Positions 1 through 7,894 of a DNA stretch of 64,000 bases are shown here, one piece after another (position 1 is the first letter of the stretch; every line of letters starts with the position of its first letter). The stretch comes from Ruminococcus sp. (GTDB lineage Bacteria; Bacillota; Clostridia; Oscillospirales; Ruminococcaceae). The stretch spans positions 1 to 64,000 of the forward strand of contig JAFXDK010000068.1 in the NCBI GenBank assembly GCA_017521805.1, in the 5' to 3' direction. The position numbers were made by a program, and so were the translations under genes. Below the pieces are notes generated by a model. That model did no database searches. It was not told where the DNA came from and saw nothing but the letters and a program-made list of their open reading frames with translations.

Positions 1-552
1 AGTGGTAAGGGTAAAATCGTCAAGAATCCCTGTACAAAGTGCCGTGGTGTCGGCAGACTTCGCGTGCAGAAGAATATATCCGTTGATATCCCTGCCGGTA
101 TTGACAACGGACAGACAATCCGTCTCAACGGACAGGGCGACTGCGGCATAAACAACGGACCTTCCGGCGATCTCCTGCTCAATGTTTCTGTAAAGAGCCA
201 CCCTCTTTTCAGCCGCGACGGAGCAGATATTCACTGTGAAATTCCTGTTACTTATATGGACGCTGTAATGGGCGCAGAAATTGTCGTACCAACCATTGAC
301 GGCGATGTAAAATTCAACATATCCGCAGGAACTCAGAACGGCACTGTATTCAATCTGAAAGGCAAGGGCGTAAAGAGAATTAACAGAAACGACCGCGGAA
401 ATCAGTTTGTAAAGATATTCGTTGAAGTTCCCAAGAATCTCAATAAAAAGCAGAAAGACCTGCTGAAAGCATTTGAGGAATCACTTACAGACAAGAACTA
501 TGCAAAGCGCCAGAGCTTTTTTGACAAGTTAAAGGATAAGCTGAATTTTTAA
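1..552 (+). CDS. dnaJ: Chaperone DnaJ, C-terminal part (5' end outside window)
   Basis: The reading frame is open from base 1, so this is the 3' end of a longer gene. The first codons encode the last zinc-finger motif of DnaJ (CTKCRGVG), followed by the two beta-sandwich client-binding domains typical of the Hsp40 C-terminus (GDLLLNVSVKSHPLF, then the DAVMGAEIVVPTIDG region) and a Lys-rich end. DnaJ delivers unfolded proteins to DnaK and stimulates its ATPase in the cytoplasm. The J-domain, Gly/Phe linker and the other zinc motifs must lie upstream. A GTG at 64 could be taken for a start but lies inside the protein. A 16-bp hairpin follows about 50 nt after the stop. Confidence 0.95.
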   Translation, partial: SGKGKIVKNPCTKCRGVGRLRVQKNISVDIPAGIDNGQTIRLNGQGDCGINNGPSGDLLLNVSVKSHPLFSRDGADIHCEIPVTYMDAVMGAEIVVPTIDGDVKFNISAGTQNGTVFNLKGKGVKRINRNDRGNQFVKIFVEVPKNLNKKQKDLLKAFEESLTDKNYAKRQSFFDKLKDKLNF

Positions 553-605
553 TACAAAAAGAAACAGGCGGTCAGATAAAGGCTGCGCTGATATAGAAGT
601 TTTAT

Positions 606-644
606 GCCATAGTATTTCTGATATTCAGTCAGAAGTACTATGGC
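606..644. terminator. Long hairpin after dnaJ, possible terminator
   Basis: A 16-bp stem (606-621 with 629-644, one G-T pair, 7-nt loop) lies between dnaJ and the next promoter. It has no clear U-tract, so intrinsic termination is inferred only from strength and position. Confidence 0.5.
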
Positions 645-652
645 GTATCTAT

Positions 653-680
653 TGACAGACCTTCAATACTGTGCTATAAT
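653..680 (+). promoter_or_regulatory. Sigma-A type promoter of the membrane protein gene
   Basis: TTGACA at 653-658 and TATAAT at 675-680 with 16 nt between. Both hexamers match the consensus and lie 40 nt before the start codon at 721. Confidence 0.85.
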
Positions 681-720
681 TGTTACTAACAAAAATCGGA
701 ATTTGCGGAGGAAATCATTT

Positions 721-1320
721 ATGAGCAGATTCAGGAAAAGAATACCTGTTGTCTCGGGAATATTATTTTTGCTGGCAAATATAATTTGTGTTTCAAGTGC
801 TTGGATACTGGGAATTCATCAGTATGATTTTGGCATATCTTTTTCAGCATATGTCGGACTGTTTCGGGTGACCTCTGTTTTGTATTTCATCATAGCGACG
901 CTCTTTGTTCCGATGCTTGCTTATTACATTACGAAAACAAAAATTAACCTGCTAAAAAGAATAGTTTATGTGCTGATTTTGATCTGTATACTTGCGACAG
1001 CTTTTTTTCCGTTTAATACATTCAGTGATACACCGACGGCTATGACAATTAATCTGCATAACAGCTTTGCGATCGTTCTGATGCTTTTGACAACACTCTC
1101 ATTCATTCTGACTTGTATTTTCACCAGAATACAGAAACGGAGAACTGTATCTGCGTTCTCGATTTTCTATGCGATCATGTTCGTTTTATTCTACTTTATC
1201 GGATTTACTCCTTTGTTTCAGACATTCTTCATTTGGGAAAATCTTTTTGTGGTTCTTCTGCTGATAGAATTGCATATGGAACAATATGAGGATAATATGG
1301 ATTCATCATCTCAAAGTTAA
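721..1320 (+). CDS. Six-helix integral membrane protein, unknown function (DUF998-like architecture)
   Basis: A 199-residue, very hydrophobic protein with about six membrane segments (roughly residues 9-30, 52-70, 80-97, 114-134, 143-162 and 167-184) and a short acidic, Ser-rich cytoplasmic tail. The ATG at 721 is chosen because GGAGG precedes it by about 8 nt and the consensus promoter lies upstream; an in-frame start at 640 would overlap the promoter. Size and helix pattern recall small DUF998-type membrane proteins, but no diagnostic motif is visible. It is a single-gene unit between two hairpins and is more AT-rich than the flanking housekeeping genes. Confidence 0.75.
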   Translation: MSRFRKRIPVVSGILFLLANIICVSSAWILGIHQYDFGISFSAYVGLFRVTSVLYFIIATLFVPMLAYYITKTKINLLKRIVYVLILICILATAFFPFNTFSDTPTAMTINLHNSFAIVLMLLTTLSFILTCIFTRIQKRRTVSAFSIFYAIMFVLFYFIGFTPLFQTFFIWENLFVVLLLIELHMEQYEDNMDSSSQS

Positions 1321-1350
1321 ATTCTGATTTAGCTTAGTAACAATAAGTAC

Positions 1351-1386
1351 TATGCCCCTGAGCACTTTGAAATGCTCAGGGGCATA
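1351..1386. terminator. Perfect 14-bp hairpin after the membrane protein gene
   Basis: Arms 1351-1364 and 1373-1386 are exact reverse complements around an 8-nt loop. It lies 30 nt after the stop codon at 1320 in a convergent gap. The following sequence (CCTTCTATAT) is only partly U-rich. Confidence 0.6.
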
Positions 1387-1469
1387 CCTTCTATATGAGT
1401 ACCCGCCATAATGACCGCCATTTTAATTGGGATTCTGTATTCTTCATTTCAGATAATTCTGAATAATAT

Positions 1470-1543
1470 GGGACGCTGTCCCACACCCTGCATGATGCTC
1501 GCGGAGGCTCTCCGCCTAAAGGGCTTCGCCCTTTAAAATCCCA
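1470..1543. repeat. Cluster of three short palindromes; dispersed intergenic repeat
   Basis: Three hairpins follow each other: GGGAC-gct-GTCCC (1470-1482), GCGGAG-gct-CTCCGC (1501-1515) and TAAAGGGC-ttc-GCCCTTTA (1517-1535), then AATCCC and a T-run. The last module recurs at 61377-61397 with a compensating base-pair change (C-G to T-A), so the stem is conserved rather than the sequence. It lies in the convergent gap directly downstream of nifU and may also act as a 3' end. Confidence 0.7.
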
Positions 1544-1546
1544 TTT

Positions 1547-1963
1547 TTATTCCTCAGGCATATGAATCTCGCCAACGATTGGCAGCGGATCGATACCCTG
1601 TCTTGTGTAGTAATCTGAAAGTGCTGAGCGAACAGCCTGCTCAGCAAGAACGGAGCAGTGAACCTTAACAGCAGGAAGTCCGTCAAGAGCCTCAACAACA
1701 GCGTCATTTGTAAGCTTTAAAGCCTCGTCGATAGTCTTACCCTTGATAAGCTCAGTAGCCATAGAAGATGTAGCAATAGCCGCACCGCAGCCGAAAGTCT
1801 TGAATTTAGCGTCTGTAATTGTACCGTTATCGATTTTCAGGTACATCTTCATAATATCGCCGCACTTAGCATTACCGATTTCACCGATACCGTCAGCGTT
1901 CTCGATTTCTCCCACATTTCTGGGATTTGAAAAATGGTCCATAACCTTTTCACTGTACATCAT
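1547..1963 (-). CDS. nifU: NifU/IscU-type iron-sulfur cluster scaffold protein
   Basis: A 138-residue scaffold on which Fe-S clusters are assembled from sulfur delivered by NifS. The three cluster-ligand cysteines of the IscU/NifU-N fold are present: Cys34 (AKCGD), Cys59 (FGCGAA) and Cys103 (VHCSV). The protein stops after the scaffold domain, so it lacks the ferredoxin and Nfu domains of full-length NifU. AAGGAG lies about 10 nt before the first of two adjacent ATG codons. It is the last gene of rnhA-nifS-nifU; pairing with the desulfurase is typical of Clostridia and implies the general Fe-S assembly system rather than nitrogenase-specific maturation. Confidence 0.95.
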   Translation of the reverse strand: MMYSEKVMDHFSNPRNVGEIENADGIGEIGNAKCGDIMKMYLKIDNGTITDAKFKTFGCGAAIATSSMATELIKGKTIDEALKLTNDAVVEALDGLPAVKVHCSVLAEQAVRSALSDYYTRQGIDPLPIVGEIHMPEE

Positions 1964-2019
1964 AATCTATCTTCTCCTTAAATTTATACTATTATATTCA
2001 GAATCCGCGGATTACGCTA

Positions 2020-3210
2020 TTATTCGTAGGATTCGCCTTTCATCATCTTCTCCCACACAGGAGACATTGCGCGGAGTTTTTCCGCAACAACGGGAACTGT
2101 TTCAAGAATATAATCAACGTCCTCATCTGTGAGATTCTCCTCAATTGACAGACGGAGCGAACCGTGAGCAATTTCGTGCTTCAAGCCAATAGAAAGAAGC
2201 ACATGAGAGGGGTCAAGCGAGCCCGATGTGCAGGCAGAACCCGACGAAGCGCAAATGCCGTACATATCAAGCATAAGGAGCAGTGATTCACCCTCAATAC
2301 CCTCAAAAGAAATGTTTACATTTCCCGGGAGGCGCTTGTCTCTGTCGCCGTTGAGACGGGTATAGGGAATTGTAAGAAGTCCGTCAATAATGCGGTTTCT
2401 CTTTTCGGTAACGATTTCAGCCTTTTCAGCGATATTACTGCAAGCGATTTCCATAGCAGCACCAAGACCAACAATAGCAGGAACATTTTCCGTACCTGCG
2501 CGCTTTCTTCTCTCCTGACCGCCGCCGTGAATGAGATTTGGAAGAACTACGCCCTTTCTGATATAAAGTGCGCCGATACCCTTCTGAGCGTGGATTTTAT
2601 GACCTGAAAGGGAAAGCATATCAATTCCCTGCTTGTGAACGTCAATTTCAACGTGTCCCACAGCCTGTACAGCGTCAGTGTGGAAAAGCACCTTATTTTC
2701 CTTGCAGATAGCGGCGATTTCATCAATAGGCTGAATTGTGCCGATTTCGTTGTTAGCGTACATAATTGTAACAAGAGCAGTATCCTCGCGGATAGCCTTG
2801 CGCACATCCTCAGGGTTGATAAGTCCCTTATCATCAACGGGGATATATGTTACCTCAAAGCCCTGTTTTTCGAGATATTCCGTAGTATGCAGAACAGCGT
2901 GATGCTCAATTACAGATGTAATGATGTGCTTTTTACCCTTTTTCGCCATTTGCTCAGCTGTGCCCTTGATTGCCCAGTTATCAGACTCCGAGCCACAGCT
3001 TGTGAAGATAATTTCGATAGGATCAGCACCGATAGCCTTTGCCACTTTTTCGCGAGCAAGCTCAATATCGCGCTGAGCGTTTCGTCCCATTTCGTAGATA
3101 CTTGAAGCGTTTCCGAAAGCAGTCTGGAAGTGTGGCATCATAGCCGCAAGAACTTCATCGGAAACAGCAGTAGTAGCCGCATTATCGGCATAAATAAATC
3201 TTCTTTCCAT
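2020..3210 (-). CDS. nifS: Cysteine desulfurase NifS
   Basis: A 397-residue PLP enzyme of aminotransferase class V that removes sulfur from cysteine as a persulfide for Fe-S assembly. Visible signatures: the N-terminal [17 protein letters not shown] of the cofactor site, SGHK with the PLP lysine Lys205, and [11 protein letters not shown] with the catalytic Cys327 on a short mobile loop. The ATG at 3210 (MERRF) is chosen because AGAGGT precedes it and conserved sequence begins there; an upstream in-frame start would add 26 residues lying inside rnhA. The rnhA stop lies 10 nt upstream and nifU follows after about 56 nt. Confidence 0.96.
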   Translation of the reverse strand: MERRFIYADNAATTAVSDEVLAAMMPHFQTAFGNASSIYEMGRNAQRDIELAREKVAKAIGADPIEIIFTSCGSESDNWAIKGTAEQMAKKGKKHIITSVIEHHAVLHTTEYLEKQGFEVTYIPVDDKGLINPEDVRKAIREDTALVTIMYANNEIGTIQPIDEIAAICKENKVLFHTDAVQAVGHVEIDVHKQGIDMLSLSGHKIHAQKGIGALYIRKGVVLPNLIHGGGQERRKRAGTENVPAIVGLGAAMEIACSNIAEKAEIVTEKRNRIIDGLLTIPYTRLNGDRDKRLPGNVNISFEGIEGESLLLMLDMYGICASSGSACTSGSLDPSHVLLSIGLKHEIAHGSLRLSIEENLTDEDVDYILETVPVVAEKLRAMSPVWEKMMKGESYE

Positions 3211-3220
3211 ATTAAACCTC

Positions 3221-3658
3221 TTATGAATGTATATCTCTTTGTGCAACTGCAAGGCGGTCGCAGCGTTCATTTTCGGGATGACCTGCATGTCCCTTTACCC
3301 AGTTAAAAGTTACGTCATGTCGTGCAAGGAGGGGCAGAAGCTGTTCCCACAAATCGACGTTAAGAGCAGGCTTGCCGTCGGATTTTTTCCAGCCTTTTTT
3401 CTGCCAGCCGTAAACCCAGCCTTTAGTTATGCTGTCAACCACATATTTGCTGTCGGTAGTGAGTATTACTTTGCAGGGCTCTTTCAGCGCAGAAAGACCT
3501 GCAATAACGCCCATAAGCTCCATACGATTGTTAGTTGTATGGGATTCGCCGCCTGAAAGCTCTTTTTCAATTGAGCCGAAGCGGAGAATAGTGCCATAAC
3601 CGCCGGGCCCGGGATTACCGCTGCAAGCTCCGTCGGAGAATATTTCAACAGTTTTCAC
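3221..3658 (-). CDS. rnhA: Ribonuclease HI
   Basis: A 145-residue endonuclease cutting the RNA strand of RNA-DNA hybrids. The acidic metal-binding residues are present: Asp9 ([11 protein letters not shown]), Glu47 (NRMELMG), Asp69 (TTDSKYVV) and Asp134 (ENERCD), plus the basic handle region ([13 protein letters not shown]). The start is GTG at 3656-3658, with GGGGAGGTG just upstream. It heads the rnhA-nifS-nifU operon. The 422-bp AT-rich divergent gap upstream carries a TATAAT-like element on this strand (3706-3711) without a clear -35. Confidence 0.95.
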   Translation of the reverse strand: MKTVEIFSDGACSGNPGPGGYGTILRFGSIEKELSGGESHTTNNRMELMGVIAGLSALKEPCKVILTTDSKYVVDSITKGWVYGWQKKGWKKSDGKPALNVDLWEQLLPLLARHDVTFNWVKGHAGHPENERCDRLAVAQRDIHS

Positions 3659-4080
3659 ACAGCACCTCCCCGTTTGTTATTTTTATCACAATAAGTCACA
3701 ATAATATTATATCAGAAATATTTGAAAATAGTGGGAATGTTTACTTGCGGAAACGAAATTGTTGTTAGCACCCACTTACAACATAATTAAAATAAAAAAA
3801 TATATATTTTTACTGCGAGATTTAACTTCTGAAATAGTATAATACATGAGAGGAAAAATATAAATCCGTGATTCTATACAAATCACTATCAATAAATTTA
3901 CTATATCTCACAAAATTTACGTTGCATATACTATTCATTGCAATATACACTTGACACATTACTATAGTTGGTATATAATGTAATTAAGAAAGCACGTAAT
4001 TCCAATTAAGGAAAGGTGAGACCGATGAATTAAAAATGTTTCATATACATAATTGATATAATTATAAAGGAGGAAATTTT
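3659..4080. other. AT-rich divergent intergenic region
   Basis: A gap of about 420 bp between the divergent rnhA and dockerin genes. It holds the strong plus-strand promoter at 3951-3979, poly-A/T runs near 3790-3815, and a possible minus-strand -10 element at 3706-3711. No convincing gene was seen. Confidence 0.6.
3951..3979 (+). promoter_or_regulatory. Consensus promoter of the AT-rich dockerin gene
   Basis: TTGACA (3951-3956), 17-nt spacer, TATAAT (3974-3979). The leader to the ATG at 4081 is about 95 nt. Confidence 0.88.
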
Positions 4081-5139
4081 ATGAAATTAAAAAGATTATT
4101 TGCCACGGTTTTAGCCACAGTTATGACATTTTCATCAATCACCGCAATAAACAGCAGTTCGACATCTACTTTTCCTACAATAAATGATTCGGAAGAATAT
4201 CAAGGCAGAATTAAAGGTTATGAAAGAAAACAGCTTTTAACAGAACAGGAAACAGAATACTTTAAGAATATTTTATCAAGGGAAAATATAACAAAAGTAT
4301 GGCGTTGGAACAAACCAACAACTGATACATCTGATAACTATTTTCTTTTTGACGAATACACATATGAAATTCAGCTAAAGGACTATTTAAAAGTAAAGTT
4401 GGATTTACCAAGAGAATATAGTGAAACAATCATTAATGAATTAGAGAATACTTTAGGTTATAATAACTATATAAAAGAAATAAAAGATACAGACACCTAT
4501 GATTGTGCCGATATTTCAATTAGTTTCGAAAGCTCAGACCATAAAATGAATTATATGATTGCGGAAAAAGCTATGTCTATACTAAGCGAAAAATATCCCA
4601 TTAGTGATAAAATGTTACAGATTGACGCCGTAAATCATATTCCTCATATCCAATTACAGAGTTGCTTCACATATATTGACGGAAAATCTCATATGGATTT
4701 GACAGAACAGGAATTCAAAGAATTCTACGATTCCATTGACCACGATTATATTGCTGAAAATTTCAGAGCAACCTACAATCCCGAAATACACAGAATTGAA
4801 TTCCCCGATGATTACACACAGGAAGAAAAACTTGGATGTTTCAGCTATTTTATAGATAATCACAATACAGTAATTCATCAATATTCCAACGCATTACGTA
4901 TGAGCCCTATCTCCGCAATTGCCGAATTTGACACAGAAATAAACTATTTAAACGGCGACGCAAACTGCGACCAAAAATACACAATCGCCGATTCTACAGC
5001 AATATTGCAGGCATTGGGAAATCCTGACAAATACGGCTTATCAACGCAGGGACTTTTCAACGCCGATTCCACAGGCGACGGCTTAACTGTTGAAGATGCA
5101 GTTGCAATAAAAACATCACTTGCAAAGGGAATAGAATAA
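4081..5139 (+). CDS. Secreted protein with C-terminal dockerin-like module
   Basis: A 352-residue protein. Residues 1-28 form a signal peptide (MKLKRLF, then a hydrophobic Ala/Val/Thr stretch). Residues 40-285 are a domain I do not recognise, rich in Lys, Glu, Tyr and Asn. Residues 293-352 resemble a type I dockerin: two EF-hand-like loops (GDANCDQKYTIAD and NADSTGDGLTVED), each followed by a helix. Dockerins bind cohesins, so cell-surface or complex attachment is inferred. The Asp pattern of the first loop is imperfect (CDQKYT). AAAGGAGG lies 8 nt before the ATG. Codon use is strongly AT-rich (many TTA, AAA, AAT) compared with the neighbouring genes, suggesting separate ancestry. Confidence 0.8.
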   Translation: MKLKRLFATVLATVMTFSSITAINSSSTSTFPTINDSEEYQGRIKGYERKQLLTEQETEYFKNILSRENITKVWRWNKPTTDTSDNYFLFDEYTYEIQLKDYLKVKLDLPREYSETIINELENTLGYNNYIKEIKDTDTYDCADISISFESSDHKMNYMIAEKAMSILSEKYPISDKMLQIDAVNHIPHIQLQSCFTYIDGKSHMDLTEQEFKEFYDSIDHDYIAENFRATYNPEIHRIEFPDDYTQEEKLGCFSYFIDNHNTVIHQYSNALRMSPISAIAEFDTEINYLNGDANCDQKYTIADSTAILQALGNPDKYGLSTQGLFNADSTGDGLTVEDAVAIKTSLAKGIE

Positions 5140-5156
5140 ACAAATAAAATAATACC

Positions 5157-5183
5157 AAAGGGAGCAAAATTGCTCCCTTTTTC
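5157..5183 (+). terminator. Intrinsic terminator of the dockerin gene
   Basis: AAAGGGAGCAA (5157-5167) pairs with TTGCTCCCTTT (5170-5180), continuing into a T-run. It is also the left end of the 200-bp dispersed repeat. Confidence 0.85.
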
Positions 5184-5363
5184 ATTTGTTATAATAAAAT
5201 GGATTTACAATATCTGTATAAATTTATAACAGTAAATTTTATATTATATGCACAATTTCGCCTGTTTGCAATTAGTGAAAAAGTAGAAAATAAAAATTAT
5301 TTTTCAAAATGCAACGTTTTTCCGTTGCAAAAAGCCTCATTTCAGCCCATTAGTGAGAGGGGT
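5157..5363 (+). repeat. Dispersed 200-bp element, copy A
   Basis: The segment matches 48355-48558 over its full length with scattered substitutions. Shared parts in order: a GGGAGC hairpin with T-run, an AT-rich centre (ATAACAGTAAATTT), GCAATTAGTGAAAAA, the hairpin GCAACG-ttttt-CGTTGC (5311-5328), and CATTTCAGCCCATTAGTGA at the end. Both copies lie in a gap between convergent genes in the same orientation relative to the upstream plus gene. A 66-codon reading frame can be drawn through it, but the copies differ like a structured RNA or DNA element rather than a protein. Confidence 0.85.
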
Positions 5364-5365
5364 TG

Positions 5366-6394
5366 TTATTTCACAGAGATAATTTCGCAGTCGTTATAGT
5401 AATGCTCCAGTATGTTTTTCCAGCCCTTGCCTTCCTTAGCCATATGGTTTGCACCGTACTGAGACATACCAACGCCGTGACCGTAACCGCGAGTGGTAAA
5501 TATAAAATTATTGTCCTTAAAATCCACAGTAAAATCAGCGGAGCGCAGACCGAAAGCCTCACGGATATCATTACCCGATGCCTTTACGTCACCAACTGTC
5601 ACCTCCAGAACCGTTCCCGAATCGGATTTTGCCCCTGTTTTAATCCAATTTTCAGGAGAATCCCCCAACTGAACACCCTCAAACACCTTTTCCAGCCTTG
5701 CCCTGACAAAATCAACAGATATTTCTGTTTCGTCGATATAATTCGGAGCGTCCTTGTCCGATTTACTGTTTACAGGCACAAGATAATCCACCGCCGTCCC
5801 CCACATATTTTCCGCGCTTTCGGTTTTTCCCGAAGACATGGAGTGAAAAGCAGCAATTATCGGCTCATCGTCATATGTTATGATATAGGGCAGAACTTCA
5901 TCAACTGCGGCGGCTATCTTGTTGTAGTGGATATCATAGTTATCCCCGAAATAGTGGCGTATTTTCTCATTGGTAAAAAATCCCTGATATTTATTTGGGT
6001 CATCGGAAAAATCGGCATTTCCAAGTGCCTTATCAGGAGCTTTCCTTTGCAGATTCCGCTGTCTCTCCGCATAAGTGTGAGCCGCAACAGCCTGAGCTTT
6101 CAAAGCCTCCTCCTCAAAAGATGCAGGCATTTCCGCGGCAACCGCGCCTATAACGTAATCTCTGACGCTTACTTCTGTAATTTCCCCTGTGGAGCAGTTC
6201 AGCACGCGGTAAGGCTCATTGGAAACCTCCATATCCGCCACGTTTTCTTCCATTTCCTCAAAAATGTATTCGCTTATTTCAGGCTTGCCCTTTTCAACAG
6301 TGGAAATCAGCGGTTTACCGCCCATTAAAGCAGGCATAGCAGGCATAAAAGTGGCTGATACGAGAAACAAAGCAGACATAATAATCTTATTCAT
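5366..6394 (-). CDS. spoIID: SpoIID/LytB-type peptidoglycan lytic protein
   Basis: A 342-residue secreted or membrane-anchored protein; residues 1-20 are a signal or anchor helix. The SpoIID domain is clear: DYVIGAVAAEMPASF, KAQAVAAHTYA, HSMSSGKTESAENMWG and the terminal GYGHGVGMSQYGA. In sporulating Firmicutes SpoIID is a lytic transglycosylase acting with SpoIIM/SpoIIP during engulfment, so endospore capacity is suggested; LytB-type homologues also occur in non-sporulators. The ATG at 6394 has AGGA 7 nt upstream and is preferred to a TTG six codons earlier. It converges with the dockerin gene and is divergent from citrate synthase. Confidence 0.9.
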   Translation of the reverse strand: MNKIIMSALFLVSATFMPAMPALMGGKPLISTVEKGKPEISEYIFEEMEENVADMEVSNEPYRVLNCSTGEITEVSVRDYVIGAVAAEMPASFEEEALKAQAVAAHTYAERQRNLQRKAPDKALGNADFSDDPNKYQGFFTNEKIRHYFGDNYDIHYNKIAAAVDEVLPYIITYDDEPIIAAFHSMSSGKTESAENMWGTAVDYLVPVNSKSDKDAPNYIDETEISVDFVRARLEKVFEGVQLGDSPENWIKTGAKSDSGTVLEVTVGDVKASGNDIREAFGLRSADFTVDFKDNNFIFTTRGYGHGVGMSQYGANHMAKEGKGWKNILEHYYNDCEIISVK

Positions 6395-6470
6395 AAAAAC
6401 ATCCTTTCGCAATCCATAAAATATTTCACGCCATTATCACACTTCTTTCACATTCATCACCAAAACCCGA

Positions 6471-6499
6471 TTGACATAGACTTTTAAATGATGTATAAT
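6471..6499 (+). promoter_or_regulatory. Consensus promoter of citrate synthase
   Basis: TTGACA (6471-6476), 17-nt spacer, TATAAT (6494-6499). It lies 31 nt before the TTG start at 6530 in the divergent gap with spoIID. Confidence 0.9.
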
Positions 6500-6529
6500 T
6501 AATATGAAAACGTTTAAGGAGTGATTTTT

Positions 6530-7894
6530 TTGAAGTTATCAGATAAGAAAACCAATATTAAAAATTTATGCAGAGAGCTTGCAGAAAATACCATTATTGA
6601 CCCCGCTCTCTATCAGAAATATCACGTTAAAAGAGGCCTCCGCAGAAGCGACGGTACAGGCGTTGTTGCAGGTATTACAAACATATGCAACGTTCACGGC
6701 TATGTGCTTAACGAGGGCGAGGTTGAAGCTATCCCCGGACAGCTTATCTACCGCGGCTATAATATAAACGACCTTGTAAACAACGTCGAGGAGGAAAATC
6801 GCTACGGTTTCGAGGAAACTGTATATCTTCTCCTTTTCGGCAGACTTCCCGATAAAGAGGAACTCAGCGATTTCAACACTCTCCTTGCTCTTTCAAGAGA
6901 GCTTCCCAACGGCTTTATTGAGGATATGATACTCAAAGCCCCCTCTAAGAATATTATGAACAAGCTTTCCCGTTCAGTACTTGCTCTTTATTCTTATGAT
7001 GAGGAATGCGAATTAAAATCAATTGAAAACGAAATGAAAATAGCAGTAAGCCTTATTGCAAAGCTCCCTGTTATTATGACAACAGCTTATCAGGTAAAAC
7101 GCCGTGTATTCGATAATCAGAGTATGATTATGCACCCCCTCAGATATGAGGAAAATACGGCTCAGACTATCCTTTCTCTCCTCCGTCCCAACAGACAGTA
7201 CACCGAGGAAGAGGCTCAGATGCTTGACCGTCTCCTTATGTTACAGGCTGAACACGGCGGCGGAAACAACTCCACATTTACCTGCCGCGTACTTACATCA
7301 TCGGGAACTGACCCCTATTCTGCATATTCAGGCGCAATATGCTCCCTTAAAGGACCCCGTCACGGCGGCGCAAATATACAGGTTATAAATATGCTTGACA
7401 ACTTCAAGGCAAATATAAAGAACTGGGAGGACGAGGGCGAAATCGCTGATTATATGCGCCGTACTATCAGAAAAGAAACCAATGATAAATCAGGTCTTAT
7501 CTATGGTATGGGCCACGCGGTATACACCATCTCCGACCCCCGTGCAGTTATCCTCAAAAAGAAAGCCTTTGAGCTTGCAAAGGGCAAGGAAATCGAGGCG
7601 GAATTCAGGCTTCTTGAAACAATAGAACGTCTCACTCCCGAAATTTTCAAGGAAGTCAAGGGCAGTGACAAGTCCATGTGCGCCAACGTTGATATGTATT
7701 CGGGACTTGTTTACCGTATGCTCGGCATACCTGAGGACCTTTTCACGCCTCTCTTTGCAGTTGCAAGAATGGCAGGCTGGTCTGCTCATCGTATGGAGGA
7801 GGTTCTCACAGGAAACCGCATAATCCGTCCTGCATACAAGGCTATTGCAAAGGAACTGGATTACGTAAAACTCAGTGAAAGAAATAATGGATAA
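6530..7894 (+). CDS. gltA: Citrate synthase
   Basis: A 454-residue enzyme condensing oxaloacetate and acetyl-CoA to citrate, first step of the TCA branch toward 2-oxoglutarate and glutamate. Family signatures: HGGGNNSTFTCR, SLKGPRHGGANIQV with an active-site His, GMGHAVYTISDPRA with the second His, and CANVDMYSGLVYRMLG with the catalytic Asp. The TTG at 6530 is chosen because AAGGAG ends 8 nt before it; a GTG at 6521 overlaps that ribosome-binding site. The last 8 nt overlap the next gene, a lipoprotein, so the two are probably co-transcribed. Confidence 0.93.
   Translation: MKLSDKKTNIKNLCRELAENTIIDPALYQKYHVKRGLRRSDGTGVVAGITNICNVHGYVLNEGEVEAIPGQLIYRGYNINDLVNNVEEENRYGFEETVYLLLFGRLPDKEELSDFNTLLALSRELPNGFIEDMILKAPSKNIMNKLSRSVLALYSYDEECELKSIENEMKIAVSLIAKLPVIMTTAYQVKRRVFDNQSMIMHPLRYEENTAQTILSLLRPNRQYTEEEAQMLDRLLMLQAEHGGGNNSTFTCRVLTSSGTDPYSAYSGAICSLKGPRHGGANIQVINMLDNFKANIKNWEDEGEIADYMRRTIRKETNDKSGLIYGMGHAVYTISDPRAVILKKKAFELAKGKEIEAEFRLLETIERLTPEIFKEVKGSDKSMCANVDMYSGLVYRMLGIPEDLFTPLFAVARMAGWSAHRMEEVLTGNRIIRPAYKAIAKELDYVKLSERNNG

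Noticed and set aside
5199..5399. 66-codon frame within the 200-bp element, copy A
   Set aside because: Differences between the two copies keep stems rather than codons; no ribosome-binding site is seen.
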